Source of the DNA: Microbacterium gorillae
GTDB lineage: Bacteria; Actinomycetota; Actinomycetes; Actinomycetales; Microbacteriaceae
Direction: 5' to 3'
Length of the DNA stretch: 64,000 nucleotides
NCBI RefSeq assembly: GCF_000826185.2
Contig: NZ_LN648870.1
Location: 1 to 64,000 of the forward strand
Under the pieces are notes generated by a model. The model did not search any database, had not been told where the DNA came from, and saw only the letters and a program-made list of their open reading frames with translations. Made by a program: the position numbers and the translations under genes. Of this stretch, positions 38,700 through 47,429 are shown in pieces (positions within the stretch are counted from its first letter, which is position 1; every line of letters begins with the position of its first letter).

Positions 38700-39374
38700 G
38701 TGAACCCGGCGCATTCTCAGCAGCCCCCGACCGATTCGGACGCACCGTTCGCGCAGTCGATCCACCGCGTGCGCACCGAGTGGGGGGTGCCGGGCCTCGG
38801 ACGTCTGGCGCCGGCGGATGTCGTGGTCGTGGTCGACGTGATCCGCTTCTCGACGGTCATCTCGGCGCGGGTCGCGGCGGGGGAAGAGGTTCCGATGGTC
38901 GAGATGCGGCCGCGTTCGCTCAACGGTGCGGCCGTGGCGGACACCGCCGCCGGGCTCCCGCACCGACCCGTCGTTCTGGCCGGGTGCCTGCGCAACGCGG
39001 GTGCGATCGCGGACGCCGTTCTCGCGCTGCAGAGCGAGAACGGGGAACCGGTCAGCGTCGCCGTCATCGCCGGCGGCGAGCTCACTTCCCGGGATCCGGA
39101 CGCGGACCTGCGCTTCGCGATCGAGGACCAGCTCGGCGTCGGGGCGATCGTCGACGCCCTCGCCGACCGAGGCATCGACGACGCCTCCCCGGAAGCGACG
39201 GTCGCCGCTGCGGCTTTCCGGGCGGTGCGCCCGGCGCTACGGCACCTGCTGGGTGCGTCCGGGTCCGGGCGGGAACTGGTCGGGCACGGAAACGGTGAGC
39301 TCTCCGCCGAGGCTGCGGCGTGGAACGCGGACGCGGTCGCGCCGCGACTGCAGGACGGGATCTTCCGGGGCTGA
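38700..39374 (+). CDS. ComB-like 2-phosphosulfolactate phosphatase family protein
   Basis: A 224-aa protein. VVVVDVIRFSTVISARVAAGEEV, the GGELTSRDPD and IEDQLGVGAIVDAL block and the C-terminal SGRELVGHGNGEL match the ComB fold, which in methanogens dephosphorylates 2-phosphosulfolactate during coenzyme M synthesis. ComA and ComC are not encoded here, and Actinobacteria of this group are not known to make coenzyme M, so the substrate is probably another phosphate ester. GTG lies six bases after TAGAGT (38688-38693), a leaderless layout. Confidence 0.82.
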   Translation: MNPAHSQQPPTDSDAPFAQSIHRVRTEWGVPGLGRLAPADVVVVVDVIRFSTVISARVAAGEEVPMVEMRPRSLNGAAVADTAAGLPHRPVVLAGCLRNAGAIADAVLALQSENGEPVSVAVIAGGELTSRDPDADLRFAIEDQLGVGAIVDALADRGIDDASPEATVAAAAFRAVRPALRHLLGASGSGRELVGHGNGELSAEAAAWNADAVAPRLQDGIFRG

Positions 39375-39384
39375 CCCGGCCGCG

Positions 39385-40404
39385 TCAGCCGGCGCCGCCG
39401 CTGACCATTTCCGGGACGCCGTTCGCGAAGCTGACCACCAGCGGCGCTGTTGAGAGCACGATGCCGTCGGCGGTGCGCAGCGGGCCGGTGGTGAGCTTCG
39501 CGTCCTCCTCCGGCTCCGTCCACATCGCCAGGGCGCCCGGCTCCGTGTCGCCGGGATGATCCACGATCAGGATCGCGCACCGGGTGGGCTTCTGGCCGTC
39601 GTCCGTGACGAACGCCCACACGCGTGCGCCGTCCAGGTTCGCCAGCAGCGTCGGTGATCCGGTGCGCGGTTCGGTCAAGCCGGTGATGAGTTCCAGGTCA
39701 GCGGCGAGAACATCGGTGGTGGTTCCGGTCGTCGTTTCCGTGACCGGGGGAACCGGCGACATCACCGCGCGACCGTCGTCCCACGTGATCTCATAGGTCA
39801 TCGTCTGCGACCCCGCGGAGTTCGCCGCGCGGACGGTCTCGGTCAGCGGGGTTGGGTCATCCTTGGCGCGGCACTCCAGGGGCTGGATCGGGACGGACGG
39901 AATATCCGGAAGCCCCGTCGTCAGGCAGCGCACTCGTCCGTTGCTGTGCGTCCCGGCGAGGTAGACCGTGTCGTCGATGATCCCCACGATCTGCGGAGAA
40001 CCCTCGTCCCAGTTGCGCAGAGCGTCCACCTTCGCGAACACCGTGGCGACCCCGTCCGACACGATCGGGACGGTCTGCGCGGACAGCGCCGCGTGCGCTC
40101 CCCAGCCGCCCGCGGTCCCGAGCGCCACCAGCAGAATGCCGCCCACGACGGAGGTGACCCACGGGCGTCGCCCGCTGCGGTTCGAGGTCGTCGTCGTCGA
40201 GGCCTCGTCGTCGCGCGCCGACGTCCCGCCCTCCGCGGGCGACGCCGCGCTCGCGGTCGGGGCTGCGGCTCGTGCACGCGCGGTGAGCCGATCCAGTTCG
40301 GCCGCCTCCGCCGCACTGAGGCCGTTGTCGGCGGTGCCGAAGCGCCGACGTTGCAGAGCGCGCAGGCGGAGACGGTCTTCGTCGGACAACATGCCGTCCA
40401 TCAT
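39385..40404 (-). CDS. hypothetical single-pass membrane protein
   Basis: A 339-aa protein. The first 80 residues are charged and helical (SDEDRLRLRALQRRRFG), then a Ser/Thr/Ala-rich linker, one membrane helix (about residues 84-106) and a 230-residue external domain with two Cys in VRCLTTG and LECRAK. That layout recalls membrane-anchored sensor or envelope proteins, but no family is recognised. Three ATGs (40404, 40401, 40392) could start it; no strong ribosome site decides. It lies eight bases after the SprT-like gene and is probably cotranscribed. Confidence 0.7.
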   Translation of the reverse strand: MMDGMLSDEDRLRLRALQRRRFGTADNGLSAAEAAELDRLTARARAAAPTASAASPAEGGTSARDDEASTTTTSNRSGRRPWVTSVVGGILLVALGTAGGWGAHAALSAQTVPIVSDGVATVFAKVDALRNWDEGSPQIVGIIDDTVYLAGTHSNGRVRCLTTGLPDIPSVPIQPLECRAKDDPTPLTETVRAANSAGSQTMTYEITWDDGRAVMSPVPPVTETTTGTTTDVLAADLELITGLTEPRTGSPTLLANLDGARVWAFVTDDGQKPTRCAILIVDHPGDTEPGALAMWTEPEEDAKLTTGPLRTADGIVLSTAPLVVSFANGVPEMVSGGAG

Positions 40405-40412
40405 GCCGTGGG

Positions 40413-40901
40413 TCAGCGGGGCAGGAGTGCGGCCCGGCGGACGGCCGCGGTGATCTCGCGCTTGGCCCACCGGAACCGGTAGCGCTCGTCGTAGCGCTTG
40501 GAGCACTGCACGCAGGAGGTGGGGCGCGTCGGCCTGCGATGCCGGTACGCGGTGTGGCCGTTCGGGCAGACGCCGACCCACGGGGCCAACTCCGTCGCCG
40601 TCTCGCCGCGGTGCGTTGTGCCGCCGACGTAACCGAGGTCGCGGGCCACCCGCTTCCAGGCCGCTCCGTGGCCGGCGGACGGGCCGGCGATGGCGTGGGC
40701 CACCTCATGAAGCAGGGTCTGGTGATTGGTGTCGTCGTCGTAGCGTGCGGTCAGGTACCGCGAGACGCTGATGCGCTTGCGGCCGTAGTCGCAGAGTCCG
40801 GCGCGGCGCTTCGCGTTGTCGAAGCCGAACGTCCACGTCCCATCCAGATGCAGGGCGATGAGGGCGTCCGCCCACACCTGCACGCGCTTCAGATCCGACA
40901 C
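40413..40901 (-). CDS. SprT-like zinc metalloprotease-domain protein
   Basis: A 162-aa protein. The zinc-protease motif is LLHEVAHAIAG (His65-Glu66-His69), and a C-terminal zinc ribbon is formed by VGVCPNGH and SCVQC. Similar small SprT proteins are cytoplasmic and are thought to clear protein-DNA crosslinks, but direct evidence in bacteria is thin. GTG lies six bases after TAGGCT (40908-40913), so the mRNA is probably leaderless. Confidence 0.87.
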   Translation of the reverse strand: MSDLKRVQVWADALIALHLDGTWTFGFDNAKRRAGLCDYGRKRISVSRYLTARYDDDTNHQTLLHEVAHAIAGPSAGHGAAWKRVARDLGYVGGTTHRGETATELAPWVGVCPNGHTAYRHRRPTRPTSCVQCSKRYDERYRFRWAKREITAAVRRAALLPR

Positions 40902-40980
40902 GGGCTCAGCCTAGGCCGCGCCGGCGACGTCGAGCCGGAGCCCCCGGGCGGCGACGGGAATCCACGGTGGGGAGGAACCG

Positions 40981-41586
40981 TCAGGGACGCGCGGCGCGTT
41001 CGGCCGCCTCGACCAGGTCCGCCGGCTCGCTCGCCACGTCACCGCTCACGGATTCGTGGGCCTGGGCGGACTCATGGGCCCAGCGCTGGTCGGCGGAATC
41101 GACCGCCATGAGCGTCGATTCGAGGTCGTCCTCGGAAGCACCGGACTGCTGGCGGAGGAACAGCGCGTGCTTGAAGTCGCGCCGCGCGCTGTGGAAGTCG
41201 CCGTTGTCGTAGTGCACGCGGCCGCGGTGCTGGGCGGCGAAGGCGGCGATGGCGGGCCAGCCCTGACCTTCGCCCTCGGCCATGCAGGTGGTCAGCTCCT
41301 GCTCCGCCGCGATGCTTCCGCCGCGCGAATGGACCACCGACGCGTGCAGCACGCGGGCGCGCAGAAGGTCTTTCCGGGTGCCGCCCATACGCGCCTGGCG
41401 CACGGACTGCTCGGAGACGGTGAGCGCCTCATCGAAGCGGCCCAGCACCTTCAGCAGCCAGACGCGCTCCATCAGATCGGGCAGGCTTCGCTGCGCGCCG
41501 ATCTCCTCGAGACGCTGTTCACACTCGCGCGGATCGATCAGCTCGCGCAGCGTCTCGGGATCGTAGCCACGAATCAAACCCACCAC
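40981..41586 (-). CDS. tetratricopeptide-like helical protein
   Basis: A 201-aa cytoplasmic protein. Repeated helix pairs (RVWLLKVLGRFDEALTVSEQS, ARVLHASVVHSRGG, AAFAAQHRGRVHYDNGDFHSARRDFKHAL) have the spacing and the W/L/G/Y/A/F pattern of TPR units, at least three. It would act as a protein-binding scaffold. The start GTG (41586) is chosen for the AAGGAG six bases before it; an ATG at 41619 lacks a ribosome site. The partner is unknown. Confidence 0.75.
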   Translation of the reverse strand: MVGLIRGYDPETLRELIDPRECEQRLEEIGAQRSLPDLMERVWLLKVLGRFDEALTVSEQSVRQARMGGTRKDLLRARVLHASVVHSRGGSIAAEQELTTCMAEGEGQGWPAIAAFAAQHRGRVHYDNGDFHSARRDFKHALFLRQQSGASEDDLESTLMAVDSADQRWAHESAQAHESVSGDVASEPADLVEAAERAARP

Positions 41587-41717
41587 TGCCCGCTCCTTCC
41601 GGTCCGTCCCAGTCTGCATTGCCCGCGCTGGGGATCGATCCCGGCACGCCGGGTCGCCTCGCCCCGGGACTCGGACTCTCAGCTTGGCTCCGTCACCGCC
41701 GCTCGCGGCGACGCGGT

Positions 41718-42587
41718 TCAGCGTTCGAAGAGGGAGGAGTTCGGCGCCGGAGAGGGGACGGCGTCCGCGTCCGAGACCGGCCCGGCATCGCGCGAGAGCG
41801 TGGCGACCTCCGCTCCGGAGGCGATCTTCGCCGGGTGCGGACCCGCGGCGAGCAACCGCGGCAGCCACTCGTCCGGCAGCGGTTCGCGGGAGGCGGCGAG
41901 CACCAGGTTTCCGAAGCGTCGGCCTTTCAGCACCTGCGCCTCAGCGAGCACGGCCACGTGCGGCAGCACCTGGCGCAGGGTCGCCACCTGGCGGCGCGTG
42001 AAGGCCAACCCCGGTCCGTCCGCGATGTTCACCAGGACGACGCCGGACGACGTGAGCAGCTTCGCGAGCGATGTGTAGAACTCCACGGACGTGACGTGCG
42101 CCGGTGTCCGTGCGCCGGAGAAGACGTCGCTGACGACGAGGTCGACCTGGCCGAGGATCCCAGCCGGCATCCGTTCCACGACGGCACGAGCATCCCCGAT
42201 CCGGACCCGGATCTGGGCACCGCGTGGCAGGGGCAGGTTCTCGCGCACGAGGTCCCAGAGGCCGCCCTCGAGCTCGACGACCTGCTGGCGGGAGCCGGGA
42301 CGGGTGACCGCGACGTAGCGGGGGATCGTCAGTGCGCCGGCGCCCAGATGCACCGCTGTGATGGCGTCCCCGGCGGGGCGGAACGTGTCGATCACCGCGC
42401 CCATCCGGGCAACGTACTCGAAGTGCAGGTGGGTGGGATCGTCCAGGTCGACGTGCGACTGGGGCGTCTCATCGACCAGCAGTTCCCACCCCGACGTGAA
42501 CTCGCTCGGCGCCACCCGGGCGAGCGATCCGTCGCTCAATCGCGTCCGGGGGGACTCCGCTGGTGGTGTTCGTCGTTCCCGGCCCAT
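41718..42587 (-). CDS. spermidine synthase-like methyltransferase-fold protein
   Basis: A 289-aa Rossmann protein. AVHLGAGALTIPRYVAV is the nucleotide site, VVELEGGLWDLVRENL holds the acidic ribose ligand, and DLVVSDVFSGARTP is the motif following it. These fit the polyamine synthase fold, but the aspartates that bind putrescine are not conserved in an obvious way, so it may be a methyltransferase of the same fold. ATG is six bases after TACGCT (42594-42599), leaderless. Its promoter region is shared with a divergent M50-like gene. Confidence 0.82.
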   Translation of the reverse strand: MGRERRTPPAESPRTRLSDGSLARVAPSEFTSGWELLVDETPQSHVDLDDPTHLHFEYVARMGAVIDTFRPAGDAITAVHLGAGALTIPRYVAVTRPGSRQQVVELEGGLWDLVRENLPLPRGAQIRVRIGDARAVVERMPAGILGQVDLVVSDVFSGARTPAHVTSVEFYTSLAKLLTSSGVVLVNIADGPGLAFTRRQVATLRQVLPHVAVLAEAQVLKGRRFGNLVLAASREPLPDEWLPRLLAAGPHPAKIASGAEVATLSRDAGPVSDADAVPSPAPNSSLFER

Positions 42588-42708
42588 GCTTCGAGCGTAT
42601 CCGTCCGCTCCGGCGCGATCGACGGCGGGGGTGTGCTGGGCGGGCGCGACCCGCTACGCTCGGGCGCGTCAGCCGCAGTCGGGGAGCTGCCGGGGGATGG
42701 GGGGAGTC

Positions 42709-43536
42709 ATGGACGACGGCGTTCGGGGCACGGTGGGAACCGGTCGCCTCCTTCTGCATACGACGATGGCGATGGTCGCCGCGTTCCTGCTCACGATCCT
42801 GCTGCACGAGTCCGCGCACTCCGTGGCCGCGCTGATGTTCGGCTCGCCGGTGCGGCAGGTGCCGTTCGCGTCGATGCCGGTCGCGCACCTCAGCGAGACC
42901 GCCCAGACGGTCGTCACCCTCGCCGGACCGGCGTTCAGCCTGGTGCTCGGTGTGGTCCTGGTCTTCTTCGTCCGCCCGGGTCCCATCGTCGGATCCGGCC
43001 ACCTGTTCGCGGTGTGGTTCGCGTTCATCAACGTCATGGAGGGTGGCGGCTACCTGGTGCTGACACCGTTCGGCATCGGCGACACCGGGGAGGTCGCCGC
43101 GCGCTACGGGCTGCAGAACTCCGTCGGCTGGATCGCCCTCGCGGCCGGCGGCGGCATCACGGTGCTCTGCGCGATCGGGTACGCGCGACGGATGACCGGC
43201 TTCGTCCCGCCCGGCGATGTCCGGGGTCTGCTCGCGCTGTCGTTCCATCCCTGGATGATCGGGCTCGTCGTCACGGTCGGCCTGACCCTTCTGTGGGCCG
43301 CGCTCTCGGTCGTCAAGCTCGGTCCGGGTGACATGATCGCCGTCGCCATGGGCGCGGTCGCCCTCGGGGTGTGGGCGCCGATGGCGATGTCGTTCTCGAA
43401 CATGCGCAGCGCCAAGGAGAACGCCGGATCCGACCCGATCCGGCTCGGGCCGTTCCCGTGGACGAGCACGATCATCGCCGTCCTGGTGTGCGTGGTGAAC
43501 GTGCTGCTGCTGTCCGGCCCGACGATCGGCGGCTAG
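42709..43536 (+). CDS. M50-like membrane metalloprotease family protein
   Basis: A 275-aa membrane protein with about seven helices. The first helix contains HESAH (residues 33-37), the zinc-binding HExxH of site-2-type proteases. The second conserved element (usually NxxPxxxxDG) is not clear in VWFAFINVMEGGGYL, so activity is uncertain and it may be an inactive or divergent relative. GGGGGAG precedes the ATG. It overlaps the convergent DUF523 gene by four bases. Confidence 0.75.
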   Translation: MDDGVRGTVGTGRLLLHTTMAMVAAFLLTILLHESAHSVAALMFGSPVRQVPFASMPVAHLSETAQTVVTLAGPAFSLVLGVVLVFFVRPGPIVGSGHLFAVWFAFINVMEGGGYLVLTPFGIGDTGEVAARYGLQNSVGWIALAAGGGITVLCAIGYARRMTGFVPPGDVRGLLALSFHPWMIGLVVTVGLTLLWAALSVVKLGPGDMIAVAMGAVALGVWAPMAMSFSNMRSAKENAGSDPIRLGPFPWTSTIIAVLVCVVNVLLLSGPTIGG

Positions 43537-44006
43537 CCGGAGGCCCCGCGACGGGCCTCGATCGTGATGCCGCGCTCGCGCAGGGCGGCGGCCGTGACCC
43601 CATCACCGGGTACGAGCGTGCCGGTGAACCCGCCGTCGTAGATGCGCCCGCAGCCGCAGGACGGACTGCGCTCCTGCAGCACGGCGTGACTCGCGCCCAG
43701 ACCCACGGCCCGGTCGGCGACCTCGCGCGCGCCCGCGACGAAGGCGGCGGTGACATCGTCGCCGGCGTCCGTGACCACCCGCGCGCGGCCCGCGAGCACG
43801 TCGGCCCCGTCTCCGCCCCGGATCTCCGCCGGCGGGCGTGGTGTCGACAGCCCCCCGGCCACTTCGGCGCACAGCGGCACGACCTCGCCGCGCCGGGCGG
43901 CCGCGACGATCTCCGCGTCCGGCTTGGCCCGACCGTCGTATCGGCATGGCGTCCCCGCCAGGCACGCGGACACGATCGTCAGCGCGCGGCGGACGGGTTC
44001 GGGCAT
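43533..44006 (-). CDS. DUF523 family protein
   Basis: A 157-aa Cys-rich cytoplasmic protein. The conserved features are SACLAGTPCRYDGRAKPD at the start, LCAEVAGGLSTPRPPAEI in the middle and QERSPSCGCGRIYDG in the second half. The conserved Cys residues could bind a metal or an iron-sulfur cluster. The function is unknown although the family is widespread. Probably cotranscribed with the upstream DUF3224 gene (12 bases apart). Confidence 0.9.
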   Translation of the reverse strand: MPEPVRRALTIVSACLAGTPCRYDGRAKPDAEIVAAARRGEVVPLCAEVAGGLSTPRPPAEIRGGDGADVLAGRARVVTDAGDDVTAAFVAGAREVADRAVGLGASHAVLQERSPSCGCGRIYDGGFTGTLVPGDGVTAAALRERGITIEARRGASG

Positions 44007-44018
44007 GGCCTCACCCTC

Positions 44019-44417
44019 TCACGCGGTGTCGGGAAGGGCGTAGTGCAGGACGACACGGTGCGTGTCGTCCTCATCCACGGTCAGCTCGACGGTCCCGGTC
44101 AGTCCGGTGAGCTCGCCCGTGCCGGAGCCCGGCACGACGGCGTAGGCGAGAGTCTGGCCGGTCGCGGTCATGGTGCCCTGCTGCGACAGGGCGAAGGTGC
44201 CGGCGCGCCCGTCGATCGACCCGTCCACGGTTTCCAGGGCGACGTACCCGGCCGCGCCGGTGCGCGGGTCTCCGGCGGAGAGCATCACGCCGACGCCGCT
44301 GCCGCGGACTCCGCCGGTCCACTCCTTCACGACGTCGAAGCGCCCGCTCTGGGGAAAGAGCCCGGGGGCCGGCGTCATCTCGACGGTGAAGGTGGCGGAG
44401 GTCTCGTGGGTACTCAT
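44019..44417 (-). CDS. DUF3224 family protein
   Basis: A 132-aa beta-rich protein. WTGGVRGSGVGVMLSAGDP, AAGYVALETVDGSIDGRAGTFALSQQG and GTGELTGLTGTVEL are the repeated Gly-rich strands of the allene-oxide-cyclase-like barrel assigned to DUF3224. Role unknown. ATG lies seven bases after TAGGCT (44425-44430). Confidence 0.87.
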   Translation of the reverse strand: MSTHETSATFTVEMTPAPGLFPQSGRFDVVKEWTGGVRGSGVGVMLSAGDPRTGAAGYVALETVDGSIDGRAGTFALSQQGTMTATGQTLAYAVVPGSGTGELTGLTGTVELTVDEDDTHRVVLHYALPDTA

Positions 44418-44463
44418 GGCGCCGAGCCTAGACCGTTCCGCGGACACCCCTTCCGAGCGCGAC

Positions 44464-44516
44464 GTGTCCCGCTCTCGTCGCGCGAAGGCAGGGAATCGGC
44501 GAAGAGCGGGACACGA
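44464..44516 (-). terminator. 12-bp inverted repeat after adhP
   Basis: GTGTCCCGCTCT (44464-44475) is the exact complement of AGAGCGGGACAC (44505-44516), with 29 bases between them. The repeat starts seven bases beyond the alcohol-dehydrogenase stop. The long loop and lack of a T-run make it an unusual terminator; it may be another palindromic intergenic element. Confidence 0.45.
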
Positions 44517-44523
44517 GTCCGCT

Positions 44524-45573
44524 TCAGGCGTCAGAGAGCTGCATCACGATGCGTCCCTCGATGCCGCCGCGCTCCATGCGGGTGAAGATCTCGTTGATGT
44601 CCTCGAGGTGCGCCGCCGTCACGGTGGGGTGGATCTCGCCGCGGGCGTAGAAATCGAGAGCTTCGGCCAGATCCTGGCGGGTGCCGACGATGGACCCGCG
44701 GATCGTGATCGCGCGCAGCACGATGTCGAAGATGTTCGCGGGGAAATCTCCCGGCGGCAGCCCGACGAACGCGATCGTCGCCCCGCGCCGCACCACCGAC
44801 AGCGCCTGTCCGAATGCGCGTGGATGGACGGCGGTGACCAGTGCACCGTGCGTGCCGCCGGTCGCCGCCTGGATCACGCGTCCGGGGTCCTCGGTGGCGG
44901 CGTTGGCGACGACTTCGGCGCCGTGCTCGCGGGCGAGGTCGAGCTTGTCGTCGTCCACGTCGACCGCGGCGACGCGCATTCCCATCGCCCGCGCGTACTG
45001 CACGGCGACGTGGCCGAGCCCGCCGATGCCGCTGATGGTCACCCATTGCCCCGGGCGCACGTCGGTCATCTTCAAACCCTTGTACACGGTGACTCCGGCA
45101 CAGAGGACGGGCGCGACCTCCACCGGATCCGCGCCGTCGGGAATGCGGGCGGCGAACCGGCTGTCGACGAGCATGTATTCCGCGAAGCTGCCGTCCACCG
45201 AATAGCCGCCGTTGCGCTGCTGTTCGCACAGCGTCTCCCATCCGGTGCGACAGGCCTCGCACTCACCGCACGCGCTCCACAGCCAGGCGTTGCCGACGAG
45301 CTGTCCGATCTCCAGCTCGGTCACGCCCTCGCCGAGCGCGACGACTTCACCGAAACCCTCGTGTCCGGGGATGAGCTCGGACTTCGGGGCGACCGGCCAA
45401 TCCCCGCGCGCCGCATGCAGGTCGGTATGGCAGACCCCCGAGGTGATCACTCGGACGAGTGCCTCACCCGGGCCCGGATGGGGGACCGGGACCGTCCGCA
45501 GCTCCAGCGGACGGTCCGCGGACACCACCACCGCGGCTCGCATCGTGGCCGGGATGTTCTGGGTATCGGACAT
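44524..45573 (-). CDS. adhP: zinc-dependent alcohol dehydrogenase
   Basis: A 349-aa medium-chain dehydrogenase converting primary alcohols and aldehydes with NAD(H). Catalytic zinc ligands are in SGVCHTDLHA and GHEGFGEVV. The structural zinc cluster is CGECEACRTGWETLC, followed by the AdhP hallmark EQQRNGGYSVDGSFAEY. The nucleotide site is ISGIGGLGHVAVQYARAMG. GGGAGGCGAAG precedes the ATG. It stands alone; the 150 bases before it are GC-rich and show no clear operator. Confidence 0.94.
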   Translation of the reverse strand: MSDTQNIPATMRAAVVVSADRPLELRTVPVPHPGPGEALVRVITSGVCHTDLHAARGDWPVAPKSELIPGHEGFGEVVALGEGVTELEIGQLVGNAWLWSACGECEACRTGWETLCEQQRNGGYSVDGSFAEYMLVDSRFAARIPDGADPVEVAPVLCAGVTVYKGLKMTDVRPGQWVTISGIGGLGHVAVQYARAMGMRVAAVDVDDDKLDLAREHGAEVVANAATEDPGRVIQAATGGTHGALVTAVHPRAFGQALSVVRRGATIAFVGLPPGDFPANIFDIVLRAITIRGSIVGTRQDLAEALDFYARGEIHPTVTAAHLEDINEIFTRMERGGIEGRIVMQLSDA

Positions 45574-45721
45574 CTTCGCCTCCCTCGCGCGGAATCCACC
45601 GCGATCCCGACTGTGCCACCGGGCGGGCGCGCGTCAGCGGGCTTCGGTACGAGCGCACCGCAACGCGCGTGGCGTGCCGAAGACATCCGCGTCCACGGCC
45701 CGCCGTGTGCAGTAGCGCGCG

Positions 45722-46477
45722 TCAGCGGATGGTGTGCCGTTCCAGGTGTTGACCCGGGGTCCGTGCGGCGATGATGCCGTCCCGCACCGGCAGCACGAGG
45801 GCCGGAGTCATCCATCCCTGCGAGGGTTTGTGCAGGTAGTGCCCGTCGCCGAGGGTCACGCCGGCGTGCCCGACCGAACCGCCCCGGTCCCGCCAGACGA
45901 GCACGGTGCCGGGAAGGGAATCGTTGCCGCCGGCGATGGTGTGGTCGGCGAGCCAGTCCTCGAACGGCTCGCGCTGCATCCACGTCCCCTCGGCGTCCGG
46001 GACGCCCGCCGCCGCCATCACGGTGGCGAAGCAATTGGGTCCGGACGTGAGGGGGAAGCGTCCGGCCAGGCGTCGCGCGTCGGGCAGGACGTCGGCCGCG
46101 CGACGCCACACTCCCTCCGGCGGCGGGGAGTGATCCACCGGGTGGATGGAGCGCGCGACCCATGACGTCGTGCGGCGGCGATCGTAGGGCGTGGACCGCG
46201 TCGGCCACAGATGCCGCGTCGGTTGCGTCCGGACGGTCTCCGGGCTCAGTGACGCGCTGCCCGCGCGGTCCAGCCAGACGATGTGGTGATGGTCGGGGAT
46301 GGCGTACAGGCGGAAGGTGTCGCGCAGTTCGTCGCTCAGCACACGCGAGTGCGCGATCGACCGCAGGGCCTCGGCTTCATCCTGATCGACCACGAACGGC
46401 TGCACGCGCGGCATCAGCCACGCGCGCCAGCGATCGACCATTCCCTCCGTCACCCGCACTCCGCGCACCCGTTCCAC
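45722..46477 (-). CDS. NlpC/P60-like cysteine-histidine fold protein
   Basis: A 251-aa protein without a signal peptide. The C-terminal half contains SGPNCFATVMAAAG (candidate nucleophile Cys), then PGTVLVWRDRGGSVGHAGVTLGDGHYLHKPSQGWM with the candidate His, the order seen in papain-like NlpC/P60 folds. Being cytoplasmic, it is unlikely to be a wall hydrolase. Two GTGs are possible; the one at 46477 is chosen because it lies six bases after TAGCCT (46484-46489, minus), whereas the GTG at 46483 would touch the -10. Confidence 0.7.
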   Translation of the reverse strand: MERVRGVRVTEGMVDRWRAWLMPRVQPFVVDQDEAEALRSIAHSRVLSDELRDTFRLYAIPDHHHIVWLDRAGSASLSPETVRTQPTRHLWPTRSTPYDRRRTTSWVARSIHPVDHSPPPEGVWRRAADVLPDARRLAGRFPLTSGPNCFATVMAAAGVPDAEGTWMQREPFEDWLADHTIAGGNDSLPGTVLVWRDRGGSVGHAGVTLGDGHYLHKPSQGWMTPALVLPVRDGIIAARTPGQHLERHTIR

Positions 46478-46500
46478 TCGCACAGGCTAAACGGTCTTCC

Positions 46501-47238
46501 TCAGGCCGGATGGATCTGCAGTGGGCAGCCGTCCGGATCGGTGAGTTCGAGCATCGTGCCGAACGATTCGTCGACGCGCACGTCGATCCCGTCCGCCCGG
46601 AGTCGGTCGGCGAGGGCGTGCAGATCCTGCGTGGTGGACAGGGTGAGGTGCACGCGGGCGCCGTGATCTCCGCGCAGGAACTGCTCGAACTCACCGGGCC
46701 GGGCCACGTGCAGGCCCACCGAACCGCGGTCGGCGCGGAAGGAGCGGAACCACTCGTCCCCGCCCTCCGCGGCGGTCATCCCCAGTCGCTCCAGGAACGC
46801 GCCGTACGCGCCCGACGGGTCGGTGAAACGGACCGGGGCGACCGAGACCGCCGGGTCCGGAGAGGCGTCCGCGGTCGCATAGCCGTAGAAGTCGGTCTGC
46901 GCTCCGTTCACCCACACCTCATCGCCCAGGGGATCGGTGAGCTGCACCATGCGACCGTACGACTCATCGATCGGGGTGAGGCCGAAGCGGTCCGCCAGCG
47001 CATCGAGATCGTCGGTCTCCAAGCTCAGCTCAGTCTGACCCGCGACGGCGGGAGAGGTCGCGGTCGCCAGCGCGTGCAGGAGCACGTCGCCGGACCCGGA
47101 GCGCATCACGGCCCAGGTGTCCGCGTCCGTTTCCGGATCCGAGGCGGTGATGACGGCCACCAGGCCGAGGCGTTCCAGGAACGTGCGCATCGCCGGGACG
47201 TCCGTGGTGAAACGGATGGCCTGCACGGTGAGAGTCAT
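46501..47238 (-). CDS. VOC-family (glyoxalase/bleomycin-resistance fold) protein
   Basis: A 245-aa protein made of two VOC modules of about 120 residues each. The first is [18 protein letters not shown] to GDEVWVNG; the second is [18 protein letters not shown] to PLQIHPA. Metal ligands typical of active enzymes are only partly evident ([24 protein letters not shown]). Function may be binding or detoxification. Its ATG overlaps the stop of the small ribbon-helix-helix gene (ATGA), so that regulator is translated first. Confidence 0.85.
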   Translation of the reverse strand: MTLTVQAIRFTTDVPAMRTFLERLGLVAVITASDPETDADTWAVMRSGSGDVLLHALATATSPAVAGQTELSLETDDLDALADRFGLTPIDESYGRMVQLTDPLGDEVWVNGAQTDFYGYATADASPDPAVSVAPVRFTDPSGAYGAFLERLGMTAAEGGDEWFRSFRADRGSVGLHVARPGEFEQFLRGDHGARVHLTLSTTQDLHALADRLRADGIDVRVDESFGTMLELTDPDGCPLQIHPA

Positions 47239-47411
47239 GAGCGGTCTCCTGTCGGGGTGTCGAGGTAGGCGGTCAGGGCGCGTTCGACGAGAGCCGAGAG
47301 GCTCCCGCCCTCATCGATCGCGCGATGCTTGATGGCCGTGATCAGCGGGCGGGGCAGGTACACGTTGAACTGCGCCTTCGCCTCGCTCGCCGGTGCCGAT
47401 TCTACTGTCAT
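47235..47411 (-). CDS. ribbon-helix-helix small DNA-binding protein
   Basis: A 58-aa protein. The sequence after a flexible start, [20 protein letters not shown], is a beta strand and the beginning of helix [21 protein letters not shown] supplies the turn and helix B, the MetJ/Arc/CopG pattern. It would bind as a dimer of dimers. ATG lies six bases after TAGCAT (47418-47423, minus), so the message is leaderless. The -10 sits at the centre of a perfect palindrome (47416-47429), which strongly suggests autorepression. Last codons overlap the VOC gene start. The gene is too short for the ORF length cut-off and was found by translating the gap. Confidence 0.85.
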   Translation of the reverse strand: MTVESAPASEAKAQFNVYLPRPLITAIKHRAIDEGGSLSALVERALTAYLDTPTGDRS

Positions 47412-47415
47412 GCTC

Positions 47416-47429
47416 GGATGCTAGCATCC
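47416..47429. promoter_or_regulatory. 14-bp palindromic operator over the -10 of the RHH gene
   Basis: GGATGCTAGCATCC is a perfect palindrome containing TAGCAT, the likely -10 of the ribbon-helix-helix gene. Immediately beyond lies a second inverted repeat, CTATTC (47429-47434) with GAATAG (47444-47449) around GACGTC. The pxpA -10 (TACAGT) is at 47454-47459, so these sites fall between the two divergent starts. Confidence 0.6.

Noticed and set aside
38700..39374. Assignment of coenzyme M biosynthesis from the ComB-like gene.
   Set aside because: The other pathway genes are absent here and the lineage is not known to make coenzyme M.
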